DNA from: Epilithonimonas bovis DSM 19482
Lineage (GTDB): Bacteria; Bacteroidota; Bacteroidia; Flavobacteriales; Weeksellaceae
Assembly (NCBI RefSeq): GCF_900108115.1
Contig: NZ_FTPU01000012.1
Coordinates: 28,877-92,876, forward strand
DNA length: 64,000 nt
Direction: 5' to 3'
Shown here one piece after another: positions 8,075 to 16,819 of the stretch (positions are counted from its first letter, which is position 1; the number at the start of each line of letters is the position of its first letter). Both the position numbers and the translations under genes were made by a program. The notes beneath the pieces were generated by a model, which did not search any database, was not told the origin of the DNA, and worked only from the letters and a program-made list of their open reading frames with translations.

Positions 8075-9029
8075 AGATTTTGTTTTTCAATTCCTCATAC
8101 TCGCTTATTAGATCACTCTTGTGGGTAATGCCCCCGCCGCTTTTGAAATAGAGTTTGTGCCCCCTTTTTTCTATAAAGCGTATCATAACGCAGGAATCCA
8201 GATTTTGGCCGTCAAAATAGCCTGCAATCCCTGTGTAAAAACCTCTTTGATAGTTCTCTGCCTGCCGGATTATTTCTAATGTTTTGGCCTTCGGAGCTCC
8301 TAAAATAGAGCCAGCCGGTAATAATTTCTTAAGAACCGTTCCAATTTTTGGCCTGAATTCTGGTTTGATCTCTCCTTCTATCTCAGAACTCATTGCCAGC
8401 AGGTTTTTCTGCTGAGAGCGGATGTAATCAATACGATGGAAATCCTTCACTTTTACATCATCTGCCACCATACTAAGGTCATTTCGCAAAAGATCAACCA
8501 CCGTGTAATGCTCTGCAAGTTCTTTAGGATTACTTTTCAGGACATTCTCTGCATCATCCTTACTAGCATCAATGGTGCCCTTCATAGGATGGGTAAAGAT
8601 ATGATTATCATTAATTTCCACAAAAGTCTCCGGGGAGAAAAATACAAATTCATCCGGAACCATCACCTTATATTTAGCTTTTGAAAACCTGAAAATTTGC
8701 CCGAGATCAAGGCTTGTCTGCAGTTCGGATTCCATCGTGTAATTAGCAAGGTAGGAATTACCTTTCATCAGATTGTCTTTAACAAAATCAAATCCTTTCT
8801 GATAAGTATGGATGTCCTGAGGAATGCTTTGCCAACTAAAATCCGGGATTGGAGCTGGCTGATAATCAACATTTTTGATCCGAGGAAAGTCGATCAATAT
8901 CTTTTGATTTTCAATATCGCTCCGACTGTAAATTCGGACCTCATCCATCAAAAAACTGATCAGAAAAAAGAAAGCTTCTTTTTGACCAGAGAGTTTGTCC
9001 ATTTGTTGAAATCCTGGATGCTGAGACAT
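8058..9029 (-). CDS. pabB: Aminodeoxychorismate synthase component I
   Basis: 323 residues from the ATG at 9029; the open frame continues 15 codons further, and a second ATG at 9002 is possible. The chorismate-binding fold shows its signatures in order: HPMKGTIDAS, VVDLLRNDLSMVADDV, PAGSILGAPKAKT, YTGIAGYFDG, and CVMIRFIE with a C-terminal SGGGITHKSD. It aminates chorismate at C4 with ammonia from a PabA partner not encoded here. A TATTTTTG sequence directly before the 9029 ATG may be a -7 element, which would favour 9002 as start. Coupled to the pabC-like gene. Confidence 0.93.
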   Translation of the reverse strand: MSQHPGFQQMDKLSGQKEAFFFLISFLMDEVRIYSRSDIENQKILIDFPRIKNVDYQPAPIPDFSWQSIPQDIHTYQKGFDFVKDNLMKGNSYLANYTMESELQTSLDLGQIFRFSKAKYKVMVPDEFVFFSPETFVEINDNHIFTHPMKGTIDASKDDAENVLKSNPKELAEHYTVVDLLRNDLSMVADDVKVKDFHRIDYIRSQQKNLLAMSSEIEGEIKPEFRPKIGTVLKKLLPAGSILGAPKAKTLEIIRQAENYQRGFYTGIAGYFDGQNLDSCVMIRFIEKRGHKLYFKSGGGITHKSDLISEYEELKNKIYVPIY

Positions 9030-9174
9030 ACAGCAAAAATAGATAAAAGAGCGATTGGTTATCGATATTAACAAGATTTAATAAACAAAATTGTAAAGCG
9101 ATTAATCATCGCCAGTCGCCGAGGAAAACTGTTTCCAGGTAGAGTCCATTTAATTATGCATTTACTTTTATCTG

Positions 9175-11406
9175 TTAAAGATTATTATTAATGGCATCAT
9201 TGGTTTTATCAACTCCGAAACTGACAAAAACACCTACAAAAACAAATGTATTTACCGGTGGTACTAGCGCGCTTCTCAAGTGGCCGTCTGCCGAATAATT
9301 GTAGCCATATATGTTTTTGTTTCCGAGGATATTATTGACACTCAATACAAAAACCGTAGATGCTTTTGAGTCTTTTTTGCCGATACCCGGCAGATAATTG
9401 ACACTGAAATTGAGAGCATTGTAATCTCTGAGTTTCCCCTCATGACGAACAAAATTGCCATCATTAGCTGTTGCTATATCATAATATGGGCGACCTTTAG
9501 AATAAGTGTATGAGAGATTGAACCCTGTTTTCCAATCCATAACGAATTTTTTCATCACAGCATTCAGAGTATGTTTTGAGGCAAAATTAGGTGTTAGACT
9601 AAAAGGATAGTTTAAGAAATCTCTTCTGGTATCCAAATATGAATAAGTCAGCCAGTAATCGATTGATCTAATGGTTCTTGTATCCCGCCAGAACAGTTCT
9701 AATCCTTTTGCATAACCAGCACCAGCATTAGAGTCCGCCACCTGATAATACTGGTTGTTGGCAGAAGCTGAAGCGCCGGGTAATGTTTTGGTTTTTATCA
9801 ACCTGTCGTAATTTTTATAGAATGCTTCAAACCGTAGTTGCCGTCCGTTCTTATTTTTCTGAATCTGGAACACATAATGATCAGCTCTCTGAAAATCGAA
9901 ATTTTTACTGTAAAGATATTGGCTTTCCGGGTTCTGATAAAAGATCCCGTACGCAAAAGACGCTGTAAAACCGTTGGAAATCCTATATGCCAATGCTGCC
10001 CTCGGTGCCATATTCCACCGTTCCAGGAATGAGGAGTGCTCTGCCCTAGCACCCAGTTTTGCAGTAAGGTTATTTGTAAAAATAAGATCAGTCTCTGCGA
10101 AAACAGCTGTGTTTAGATTTTTATAATCCCTATCAAAATGACCAAATTGCCTATTTTCGTCTGCGTTATTTAATTCAAAACCGGCCCGCACGATGCTTCG
10201 TTTGTTCAGCTTCCTTTCTGCAACCGCTTTGGCATTGATATAATTAGATCTGGTGTTTATTGGCATTTTTGAAATCTCATTATTATCAATAATTGTTCTG
10301 ATATCCAGATTATTAACATTGTAGGTGTAAGATCCGCCCAAATTGATCAGGTATTTCCCCAATTTTTCTCTGTATGACAGGTTATGATACATATTTCGGC
10401 CAGTAAGATCAACCTGATTAATAGCATCTTCTGTATCAAGACTTTCTGAGTTAACCCGCATTTTATTTTCATCTATACTCCCATAATATTTGATGAAACC
10501 GCCTTTTTTTGTTTTAATCCGGAAGTTTCCGTCAAATCCGTAACCCTGCGGGAATTTATCAAAATCTGTGTTGAAACTGAACAATTTCCCCATCAGCCCC
10601 AAATTAGAATATGCTCCGGAAAAGCCCCAGGATGCCGTCTTTTCCTGATTGAGTTTTTGATAATTGGCACTTAGAAAAATCGGAGAAACACCGAAATCAA
10701 ACGATGTTGTCTCTGGCAAATCCACACTTTCCAAAATCAAAACTGAAGACAGCGCCTGCCCATAGAGCGCAGAATAACCGCCCGTGGAAAAAATATTGCC
10801 TTTAAAAAGCGAAGTATTAAAACGGTCTCTGCCTGCAATCCCCGGAACCGAGTTGGTAAAGTAATTATTGACCATATTACCATCCATAAAGATTTTGGTT
10901 TCGGCGCCGGTACCGCCTCTCACAAAAAGGCCTTCGCTCTCTCCCACTTTCTGCACGCCCGGCAAGAAACCTAATGTAGACGTGATCTGTGCGTTGGCTC
11001 CGGCAGTGGTATAGATATCTATAGGTGTCAGTAATGTGGTCGCACGTTTTTTATCGCTGGCTTCTATGCTTCCGGCAGAGATTACCACCGCATTGATTTC
11101 GCAAATCTGTTCCTTCATGGTGGTATTAATTGTTATGTTTGTACCATCGATCTTAACAGGCATGCTGACCTCATCATAATTTTTCCCAGAAAAAACCAAA
11201 ATCTGATCGCCCGTTTCCGATGACGGGAAAGAATAAATACCGTTGGCATCTGTAGTTGCACCATCATAGGTATCTTTGAGAGTTACACTGATATCCTTAA
11301 CCGGTTTATTTTTATAGGTTACTTTCCCTGAAATGATAGTTTGAGTAAAGGCATTTAAACTAATAATGAGCAGTAATAAAGTGTAAAGTTTGCTTCCAGT
11401 ATTCAT
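9175..11406 (-). CDS. TonB-dependent outer-membrane receptor with carboxypeptidase-regulatory domain
   Basis: 743 residues. A signal peptide (about 1-21, ending LNAFTQ) leads into a CarboxypepD_reg-like domain (about 24-95, ISGKVTYKNKPVKDISVTLKD), a TonB plug (about 110-230, GLFVRGGTGAETKIFMDG) and a beta-barrel to the C-terminus. No SusD partner is adjacent, so the ligand is not predictable. The promoter carries the same 21-bp tandem operator, at the same distance from the -7 box, as the LytTR kinase operon at 3.8 kb. The receptor is therefore a likely target of that system. It is divergent from sodC. Confidence 0.93.
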   Translation of the reverse strand: MNTGSKLYTLLLLIISLNAFTQTIISGKVTYKNKPVKDISVTLKDTYDGATTDANGIYSFPSSETGDQILVFSGKNYDEVSMPVKIDGTNITINTTMKEQICEINAVVISAGSIEASDKKRATTLLTPIDIYTTAGANAQITSTLGFLPGVQKVGESEGLFVRGGTGAETKIFMDGNMVNNYFTNSVPGIAGRDRFNTSLFKGNIFSTGGYSALYGQALSSVLILESVDLPETTSFDFGVSPIFLSANYQKLNQEKTASWGFSGAYSNLGLMGKLFSFNTDFDKFPQGYGFDGNFRIKTKKGGFIKYYGSIDENKMRVNSESLDTEDAINQVDLTGRNMYHNLSYREKLGKYLINLGGSYTYNVNNLDIRTIIDNNEISKMPINTRSNYINAKAVAERKLNKRSIVRAGFELNNADENRQFGHFDRDYKNLNTAVFAETDLIFTNNLTAKLGARAEHSSFLERWNMAPRAALAYRISNGFTASFAYGIFYQNPESQYLYSKNFDFQRADHYVFQIQKNKNGRQLRFEAFYKNYDRLIKTKTLPGASASANNQYYQVADSNAGAGYAKGLELFWRDTRTIRSIDYWLTYSYLDTRRDFLNYPFSLTPNFASKHTLNAVMKKFVMDWKTGFNLSYTYSKGRPYYDIATANDGNFVRHEGKLRDYNALNFSVNYLPGIGKKDSKASTVFVLSVNNILGNKNIYGYNYSADGHLRSALVPPVNTFVFVGVFVSFGVDKTNDAINNNL

Positions 11407-11425
11407 CGTTTTTTAAATTTGAAAA

Positions 11426-11497
11426 CAAATATATTCCGGACAAATAAGCTATAAAATAATTGTTGACTGAATGGTAATAATCTGTGACCGAACAGTA
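11426..11497 (-). promoter_or_regulatory. LytTR-type operator and -7 element of the TonB receptor gene
   Basis: Minus-strand -7 element TATATTTG (11426-11433). Two direct repeats lie upstream, TACCATTCAGTC (11465-11476) and TACTGTTCGGTC (11486-11497), 21 bases apart. Thirty-one bases separate the proximal repeat from the -7 element, exactly as in the promoter at 3808-3879. No -33 TTTG is present. Regulation by the LytTR protein at 1.05-1.80 kb is inferred. Confidence 0.72.
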
Positions 11498-11499
11498 GA

Positions 11500-11515
11500 T
11501 GTTCCACGTAAAACA
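11500..11515 (+). other. parS-like site (imperfect)
   Basis: TGTTCCACGTAAAACA differs at one base from the general parS consensus TGTTNCACGTGAAACA. It is intergenic, between the TonB receptor and sodC, on the other side of the candidate oriC from the two perfect sites around mnmG. It also overlaps the place where a sodC -33 element would sit, so it may be chance. Confidence 0.45.
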
Positions 11516-11534
11516 ATTAAGAAGATATTGGCTC

Positions 11535-11542
11535 TAAATTTG
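11535..11542 (+). promoter_or_regulatory. -7 element of sodC
   Basis: TAAATTTG matches the TAnnTTTG consensus, 30 bases before the sodC ATG. No clear -33 element is seen at the usual spacing. Confidence 0.5.
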
Positions 11543-11571
11543 CTACATCGCATGTAACAAATAAACAACTC

Positions 11572-12072
11572 ATGAAAAATTTAATACTTATTGCATTAGC
11601 AGGCCTTTCTTTGGCCTCATGCAAAACTGTTTCTAAAAACTATATCATACGACCAAAATCCCATACAGAGACTCAAGGGACAGCAAAATTCACTCAAAAA
11701 AAAGGAACTGTTGAGATGGATCTCAGTGTTTTTAACCTGACGCCTGGCCTCCATGCGGTACATATCCACGAATTTGGAGACTGTAGTGCTACTGATGCAT
11801 CTTCTGCAGGCGGGCACTGGAATCCTGAAAAAGATATGCACGGCAAATGGGATTCTGCCCACTTCCACATGGGTGATATAGGTAATCTGCAGGCAGATAA
11901 AAAAGGGGAAGCAAGACTTGTATTTTCTACGGATAAATGGTGCCTGGGATGTGATGACCCTTCAAAAAATATCATCGGAAAAGCGGTTGTTATCCACTCC
12001 GGCGTAGATGATTTCCATACACAACCTACTGGTAATGCCGGCGGCAGAGTGGGATGTGTTGAGATAAAGTAA
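11572..12072 (+). CDS. sodC: Cu-Zn superoxide dismutase, lipoprotein
   Basis: 166 residues. A lipoprotein signal (LSLASC, lipid Cys C17) places it in the cell envelope. Metal ligands are all present: H64 and H66 in HIHEFGDC, bridging H82 (AGGHW), H90, H99, D102, and H142 (VIHSG). C71 and C162 can form the structural disulfide. It dismutates superoxide outside the cytoplasm. The gene is monocistronic and divergent from the TonB receptor, with a TAAATTTG -7 element upstream. Confidence 0.96.
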   Translation: MKNLILIALAGLSLASCKTVSKNYIIRPKSHTETQGTAKFTQKKGTVEMDLSVFNLTPGLHAVHIHEFGDCSATDASSAGGHWNPEKDMHGKWDSAHFHMGDIGNLQADKKGEARLVFSTDKWCLGCDDPSKNIIGKAVVIHSGVDDFHTQPTGNAGGRVGCVEIK

Positions 12073-12139
12073 ATTAGACGATTCTGATAATAGACAGACA
12101 ATATTATCAGCAGGTTTATAATCTATTCTCCTTAAGAGG

Positions 12140-12508
12140 TTATATTTCAAAACTTTGGAAAGCATCAGTGATATGATGGATTTCCAAAGTTTTTTGTTTA
12201 TTAGGAAGTACTGATATTATATCAAAACGTACTTCTTTCTCAATATTATTTTCTTCTAAATAATAACTGGCAGCAGAGATTAACAGTCTGATTTTCTTCT
12301 TGTTAACTGCTTCCTGAGGCTCCAGAAAAGTATCTGTATTTCTGGCCTTGACTTCTACAATGATAATTTGATTGTCAAACTCTGCGATAATATCAACTTC
12401 GGCCTTCAGATAACGGAAATTACGAGCCAAAATCTTATATTGATTTCTTACTAAAAAATCAACTGCCAAATCTTCTGCAATTTTTCCAAAGTCGTTATGT
12501 TCAGCCAT
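12140..12508 (-). CDS. YraN/UPF0102-family putative endonuclease
   Basis: 122 residues from the ATG at 12508 (MAEHNDFGKIAEDLAV), the family's usual start; the open frame extends upstream into ldcA but that part is unrelated. The restriction-endonuclease-like core shows G-x-x-x-E (GKIAEDLA), then the metal site D-(I)-I-A-x...E-V-K (VDIIAEFDNQIIIVEVKAR). The family's cellular role is not settled; DNA repair or uptake has been suggested. The gene lies 19 bases after ldcA on the same strand and is probably cotranscribed. Confidence 0.9.
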   Translation of the reverse strand: MAEHNDFGKIAEDLAVDFLVRNQYKILARNFRYLKAEVDIIAEFDNQIIIVEVKARNTDTFLEPQEAVNKKKIRLLISAASYYLEENNIEKEVRFDIISVLPNKQKTLEIHHITDAFQSFEI

Positions 12509-12527
12509 TTTATTATTGGTTAATGAT

Positions 12528-13448
12528 TTAAAACTTGATTTCCACCTTATCAGAAACTTTGATTTTAACTTCTGCGCCAATAATCAAAGGTCTGTTATCA
12601 TAAATGTGCCCGTTTGGAAAGGCGAAAACTGTAGGAAAATTATATTGGGCAACACGTTCCGTAATCAGTTGATAGGCAAATGGATCGTAAGGCTCTTCGT
12701 AAGCCTTATTGTCAGCTTCTTTACCCATATTGGTCATTCCACCGACTATCAGTCCCTTTATTTTTTTGAAAACACCAGCCAACTCAAGGCTCATCAGCAT
12801 CCTGTCCAAAGCGTAAAAATTCTCCCCAATTTCTTCTATAAAAAGAATTGTATCTTTAAAATCAAATGAATAAGGCGTTCCTAAAAGTGCATACAAAAGT
12901 GCCAAATTACCTCCTACCAAAACGCCGAAAGCCTCTCCTACTCTATTGTTCTTATCCGATGCAATTTCATAATTGAGCTGTTTGCCCTTTAAAATATCGA
13001 AAATCAATTCGTAGCTCTTTTCCGATACGCCCAGGCTTGAGGTTTTTACACTTTGCCCATGGATAGACGCAAAACCTTTTTTAAAGAGAAAACTTTGTAA
13101 AACTGTCACGTCAGAATAACCAATCAGCCATTTGGGCTGCTTTTTAAATTGATTAAGATCGATGTGCTGAAGCAATTGCTGACAGCCATATCCGCCTCTT
13201 GAGGTCCAGATTGCAGCAATATCTTTATCATTTAGGGCCCAATTAAGATCATCCAGGCGTTGTTTCTCTGTTCCGGCGTAAGAATACCCGTTCTGATAAT
13301 TAGCGTACAAATTATCGCCTAATACAGGCTCATACCCTTTTTCTTTGATTAATTCTAAAGTTGTTTCCAATTGCGCGGCTACCACAGAGCCAGCCGGCGA
13401 GATAATGGCTATTTTGTCGCCACTTTTAAGTGAATTGGGGAAAGTCAT
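12528..13448 (-). CDS. ldcA: LD-carboxypeptidase (muramoyl-tetrapeptide carboxypeptidase)
   Basis: 306 residues from the ATG at 13448 (MTFPNSLKSG); in-frame ATGs at 13457 and 13478 are alternatives. It is an S66 peptidase that removes the terminal D-Ala from murein tetrapeptides during cell-wall recycling. Visible: IAIISPAGSV (N-terminal strand), WTSRGGYGCQQLL, the nucleophile Ser in IGYSDVT, a Glu in FIEEIGEN, and the His in FPNGHIYDNRPL, completing the Ser-Glu-His triad. There is no signal peptide, as expected for a cytoplasmic enzyme. Confidence 0.93.
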   Translation of the reverse strand: MTFPNSLKSGDKIAIISPAGSVVAAQLETTLELIKEKGYEPVLGDNLYANYQNGYSYAGTEKQRLDDLNWALNDKDIAAIWTSRGGYGCQQLLQHIDLNQFKKQPKWLIGYSDVTVLQSFLFKKGFASIHGQSVKTSSLGVSEKSYELIFDILKGKQLNYEIASDKNNRVGEAFGVLVGGNLALLYALLGTPYSFDFKDTILFIEEIGENFYALDRMLMSLELAGVFKKIKGLIVGGMTNMGKEADNKAYEEPYDPFAYQLITERVAQYNFPTVFAFPNGHIYDNRPLIIGAEVKIKVSDKVEIKF

Positions 13449-13537
13449 ATTTTGCATCTGTGTTTGATTATGTCGCAATGCAAAGTTCGCAAAGATTTTT
13501 CTTATTAAAGAAACTATTTTACCCTGAAGCTGCGCCC

Positions 13538-13675
13538 CGACTTATCTCAACTTATTGTTTATTTAATTTGAATCGATGAACCACTCCGTTAGGTTTGAGT
13601 GGACTCTTCAAGAGCCTCAGACTGACAAAGCGGGAACCCTTTGACAAGCTCAGGATAAATTACAGGCGGATAAAG
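13538..13675 (+). repeat. Dispersed ~140-bp intergenic repeat, copy A
   Basis: It begins CGACTTATCTCAAC, contains an AATCGATGAACCACTCCGTT segment, and ends with a TTGACAAGCTCAGG block and GGCGGATAAAGG. It is clearly homologous to copy B (36214-36356, inverted) and copy C (61622-61756). Within it two related sub-blocks (CTTCAAGAGCCTCAG and CTTTGACAAGCTCAG) stand about 31 bases apart. It has no coding potential and lies just downstream of the LysE-type gene. Confidence 0.9.
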
Positions 13676-13686
13676 GCGCCCAAATC

Positions 13687-14364
13687 TTACTTGATCTTTG
13701 GTTGTTGTTTTTCGGCTCTTTCCAGCTTTTCCTCGAAACTGTTAAACTTTTTGAAGCTTTGCAGGAAGATAAATATGCTGAAAAGAACGAGTATGCAACC
13801 CACACCTGTTCTTATTTTATTGGCTACTCTCTGGTTGAGTTTGTCATGAAACTGTTTTGCCAAAAGAATCTTTGAAAGATCTATTAACAGATAGGTGCCA
13901 ATCACAATGCCTATGTATAAAACAAAATCCTGTGGCAGCGGGTACGCATTCCTTACAGAAACGACTGTTACCAGCCAAAACAGGACTACACCAATATTAA
14001 GCAGGTTGAGCAAAAAACCATTGAGGTAAGTCTTGAAATAGTTTTGATTGATTAACCTTTCTTCGCCGTCCATATGCATTTTGGTCTTGGAAATCAGCAT
14101 ATAAAGTGCATAAATAAAAATCAGGAAAGCCGAAATCTTATAGAAACCGGGATGTTTATCGATCAGGCTTACAAGATCGGCACTGGCATAATAGCTGACG
14201 ACAATGCAGAGAATATCAGCAGAAACCACGCCCAAGTCCAAAGCAATGGCATGGCGCGGTCCGCGGGAAAAACTGGTTTCTATCAGCAGGAAAAATATGG
14301 GGCCTATAAAGACCAGGCTTAGCATAATTCCCAGACCGACAGCGTATAAAATAAGTTCGAGCAT
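13687..14364 (-). CDS. LysE/RhtB-family amino-acid exporter
   Basis: 225 residues from the ATG at 14364 (MLELILYAVGLG); the longer frame to 14412 adds an unlikely Phe/Cys-rich leader. Six hydrophobic helices and the N-terminal GPIFFLLIETSFSRGPRHA segment are typical of LysE exporters, as is the NLLNIGVVLFWLVTV helix. The family expels amino acids or derivatives; the substrate is unknown. A basic C-terminal tail is present. It lies between rnr and the repeat, with its own upstream gap. Confidence 0.88.
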   Translation of the reverse strand: MLELILYAVGLGIMLSLVFIGPIFFLLIETSFSRGPRHAIALDLGVVSADILCIVVSYYASADLVSLIDKHPGFYKISAFLIFIYALYMLISKTKMHMDGEERLINQNYFKTYLNGFLLNLLNIGVVLFWLVTVVSVRNAYPLPQDFVLYIGIVIGTYLLIDLSKILLAKQFHDKLNQRVANKIRTGVGCILVLFSIFIFLQSFKKFNSFEEKLERAEKQQPKIK

Positions 14365-14438
14365 TATTGTTTTTTGTAAAAAGTATAATGTTTGAGAAAG
14401 GCAAAAGTACATTTTCCTTTTAACATGAGAGAATTATA

Positions 14439-16589
14439 CTAGTCAACAATCCTAAAATCCAACTGTTTTGCGATAAGATTAGCTTTTACGACCTTGATTT
14501 TGACCTCATCTCCCAGCTGGAACGTTCTGCCGGTTTTTGCCCCAACAATAGCATAATTTTTTGCATCCAGATTATAAGAATCATCTACCAGATCGCGAAG
14601 CTTAATCATGCCTTCTGCCCCATTCTCAGGAATCTCAACCCAAAAACCATATTCTGCAACACCGGAGATGACACCAGTAAAAAACTCGCCAATATGTTTC
14701 TCCATAAACTTCACCTGCATAAACTTGATCGAATCCCGCTCAGCATCTGCAGCCAGGCGTTCCATCGCAGAACAGTGTTTGGCCTTCTCTTCTACTTCTT
14801 CTCTGTTTGGCGACTTGCCACCATCCAGATAGTGTTGTAATAATCGGTGGGCAATCAAATCCGGGTAGCGGCGTATAGGTGATGTAAAGTGGGAATAGTA
14901 ATCAAATCCAAGCCCATAATGCCCGATAGGGTCAGTAGAATAAATGGCTTTACTCATACTGCGCATAGCCAGGGTCTCGATCATATTCTCTTCGCCTTTC
15001 CCTTTGACATCAGTCAATAACTGATTAAGAGATTCGGCGACTTTTTTGCTGTTGGCCAAGTCCATTTTATATCCGAATGTATGCACAAATTCCTGAAGTG
15101 ACTTTAATTTAGCAGGATCCGGATCATCATGGATCCGATAGATAAAGGTATTGCCGGTAGGTTCTTTTCTCTTGTTAAGAGATACAAATTCTGACACTTT
15201 TTTGTTGGCGAGGAGCATAAATTCTTCTATCAAATGGTTAGAATCTTTGCTGACTTTAAAATAAACGCCAATTGGATTATGATCTTCATCAAGATTAAAT
15301 CTTACTTCGCTCCTGTCAAAGGTTATCGCACCATTTCTGATCCGCTCTGACCGAAGAATCTTTGCCAATTGATCCAGCTGAAGAATTTCGCGGGTCAGGT
15401 CACCTTCTTTGGTTTCTATCCTTTCCTGTGCTTCTTCGTAACTGAATCTCCTGTCTGAATGGATCACTGTCCTGCCAAACCACTGTTTATGGATCTTAGC
15501 ATTATCATCCAGCTCAAAAACGGCAGAAAATGTGAGTTTATCCTCGTTTGGTCGCAAAGAGCAGACATCATTACTTAAAACTTCGGGCAACATAGGAACC
15601 ACTCTATCTACAAGATAAACCGAAGTTGCCCTTGCATAAGCTTCATCATCCAGGATTGTTCCCGGTTTTACGTAATGCGATACATCCGCAATGTGAACGC
15701 CAATCTGCCAGTGTCCGTTTTCCAACTGTTGGATAGATAAAGCATCATCAAAATCTTTGGCATCTTTTGGATCAATCGTGAAGGTGCATATATCACGCAT
15801 ATCCCAGCGTTTTGCCACTTCGTCCGCATGAATACTTCTGTCTATCTTATCCGCATCGTGTTCTACTTCCGGAGGGAAACTGTATGGCAAGCCATATTCG
15901 GCAAGGATAGAATGGATCTCGGTTTCGTGCTCGCCCGGTGCTCCAAGGACTTCGATAATTTCACCTTCCGGATTCTTGCTCCCCGGCCGCCATTCTTTCA
16001 TTTTAACAATGACTTTATCCCCGTCCTGGGCATTATTGAAATGGTTTTTCGAAATAAACATATCGGTGTTCATTGACTTTTTATCAAAAACGACAAAGCC
16101 GAAATCTTTATGTTCGATTTTCTGGAAAATCCCAACAAAAGTGTCTTTTGCGCGTTCCAGGACTTCAACCACAGAACCTTCCAGTTTTTTTCCTTTAAAA
16201 TTATAGGTTACCAACAACACTTTATCGCCCTGCAGAGCATCCTTTACATTTTTCTGATGCACAAAAATATCATCATCAATACCTTCTACATCCACGTAAG
16301 CATTACCAGACTGATTAAAATCGATAATACCGGTTAATGTTCCTTCTATATTAAGATTGATAATATATTTGCCTTTTTCTGTTTCTTTGATTTTCTGATT
16401 GGCCAACAGCCTGTGAAGCGCCTGTATTACAAGCTCTCTCTGCCTTGGGTTTTTATAGTCTATACCATCTGCAATCTGTTTATAATTATAGATCTTGGAT
16501 GTTTTCTCATTCATAAAACGAAGAATTTTTCTCCCGAGATCCAGAAGTTTCTGTTCGTTTTTATGACTTGTATGTTTATTGTTTTTCAT
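14439..16589 (-). CDS. rnr: Ribonuclease R
   Basis: 716 residues. The order is N-terminal winged-helix (about 10-70), cold-shock/OB domains (about 75-230), RNB catalytic domain, and a C-terminal S1 domain (about 630-712, FTGVISGVAEYGFWVEI). The catalytic Asp cluster DPKDAKDFDDALS lies near 266-278. The enzyme degrades structured RNA 3' to 5'. A strong promoter (TTTG-N18-TATCTTTG) sits about 150 bases upstream, giving a long leader with two stem-loops. It is the first gene of its own unit. Confidence 0.96.
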   Translation of the reverse strand: MKNNKHTSHKNEQKLLDLGRKILRFMNEKTSKIYNYKQIADGIDYKNPRQRELVIQALHRLLANQKIKETEKGKYIINLNIEGTLTGIIDFNQSGNAYVDVEGIDDDIFVHQKNVKDALQGDKVLLVTYNFKGKKLEGSVVEVLERAKDTFVGIFQKIEHKDFGFVVFDKKSMNTDMFISKNHFNNAQDGDKVIVKMKEWRPGSKNPEGEIIEVLGAPGEHETEIHSILAEYGLPYSFPPEVEHDADKIDRSIHADEVAKRWDMRDICTFTIDPKDAKDFDDALSIQQLENGHWQIGVHIADVSHYVKPGTILDDEAYARATSVYLVDRVVPMLPEVLSNDVCSLRPNEDKLTFSAVFELDDNAKIHKQWFGRTVIHSDRRFSYEEAQERIETKEGDLTREILQLDQLAKILRSERIRNGAITFDRSEVRFNLDEDHNPIGVYFKVSKDSNHLIEEFMLLANKKVSEFVSLNKRKEPTGNTFIYRIHDDPDPAKLKSLQEFVHTFGYKMDLANSKKVAESLNQLLTDVKGKGEENMIETLAMRSMSKAIYSTDPIGHYGLGFDYYSHFTSPIRRYPDLIAHRLLQHYLDGGKSPNREEVEEKAKHCSAMERLAADAERDSIKFMQVKFMEKHIGEFFTGVISGVAEYGFWVEIPENGAEGMIKLRDLVDDSYNLDAKNYAIVGAKTGRTFQLGDEVKIKVVKANLIAKQLDFRIVD

Positions 16590-16678
16590 ATAAATTCTTT
16601 GTTAATGTTGCATCTCAGTGAAAACAACTTCTGTAAAATGTTAAATTTGAATAAAGATAAAATAAATAGGGGAGTTGT

Positions 16679-16723
16679 GGAAACCTTCGGTTAATTTTTG
16701 GTTTCCTGAGAAAGAACTTTCTC
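16679..16723 (-). promoter_or_regulatory. Structured 5' leader of rnr (two stem-loops)
   Basis: Two adjacent perfect inverted repeats lie in the rnr leader: GGAAACC/GGTTTCC (16679-16685 and 16700-16706) and GAGAAAG/CTTTCTC (16708-16714 and 16717-16723). Neither is followed by a T tract on the minus strand, so they are not a simple terminator. They may set RNA stability or autoregulation. Confidence 0.45.
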
Positions 16724-16737
16724 TGTGAAATGCGGTG

Positions 16738-16767
16738 CAAAGATACAATTTTATTAATAAGCTCAAA
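16738..16767 (-). promoter_or_regulatory. Promoter of rnr
   Basis: Minus strand: -33 element TTTG (16764-16767), 18-base spacer, -7 element TATCTTTG (16738-16745). This is a full match to the Bacteroidota sigma consensus, about 150 bases before the rnr start. Confidence 0.75.
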
Positions 16768-16790
16768 TTTTCACCTAATTTCAAATAAAA

Positions 16791-16819
16791 AGAACTTACA
16801 AATTGTAAGTTCTTTTTAT
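16791..16819 (-). terminator. Bidirectional-looking terminator after rpiB
   Basis: AGAACTTACAA (16791-16801) pairs with TTGTAAGTTCT (16803-16813), flanked by As on the left and Ts on the right. It is 7 bases from the rpiB stop on the minus strand, where the hairpin is followed by TTTTTATTTG. Confidence 0.8.
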
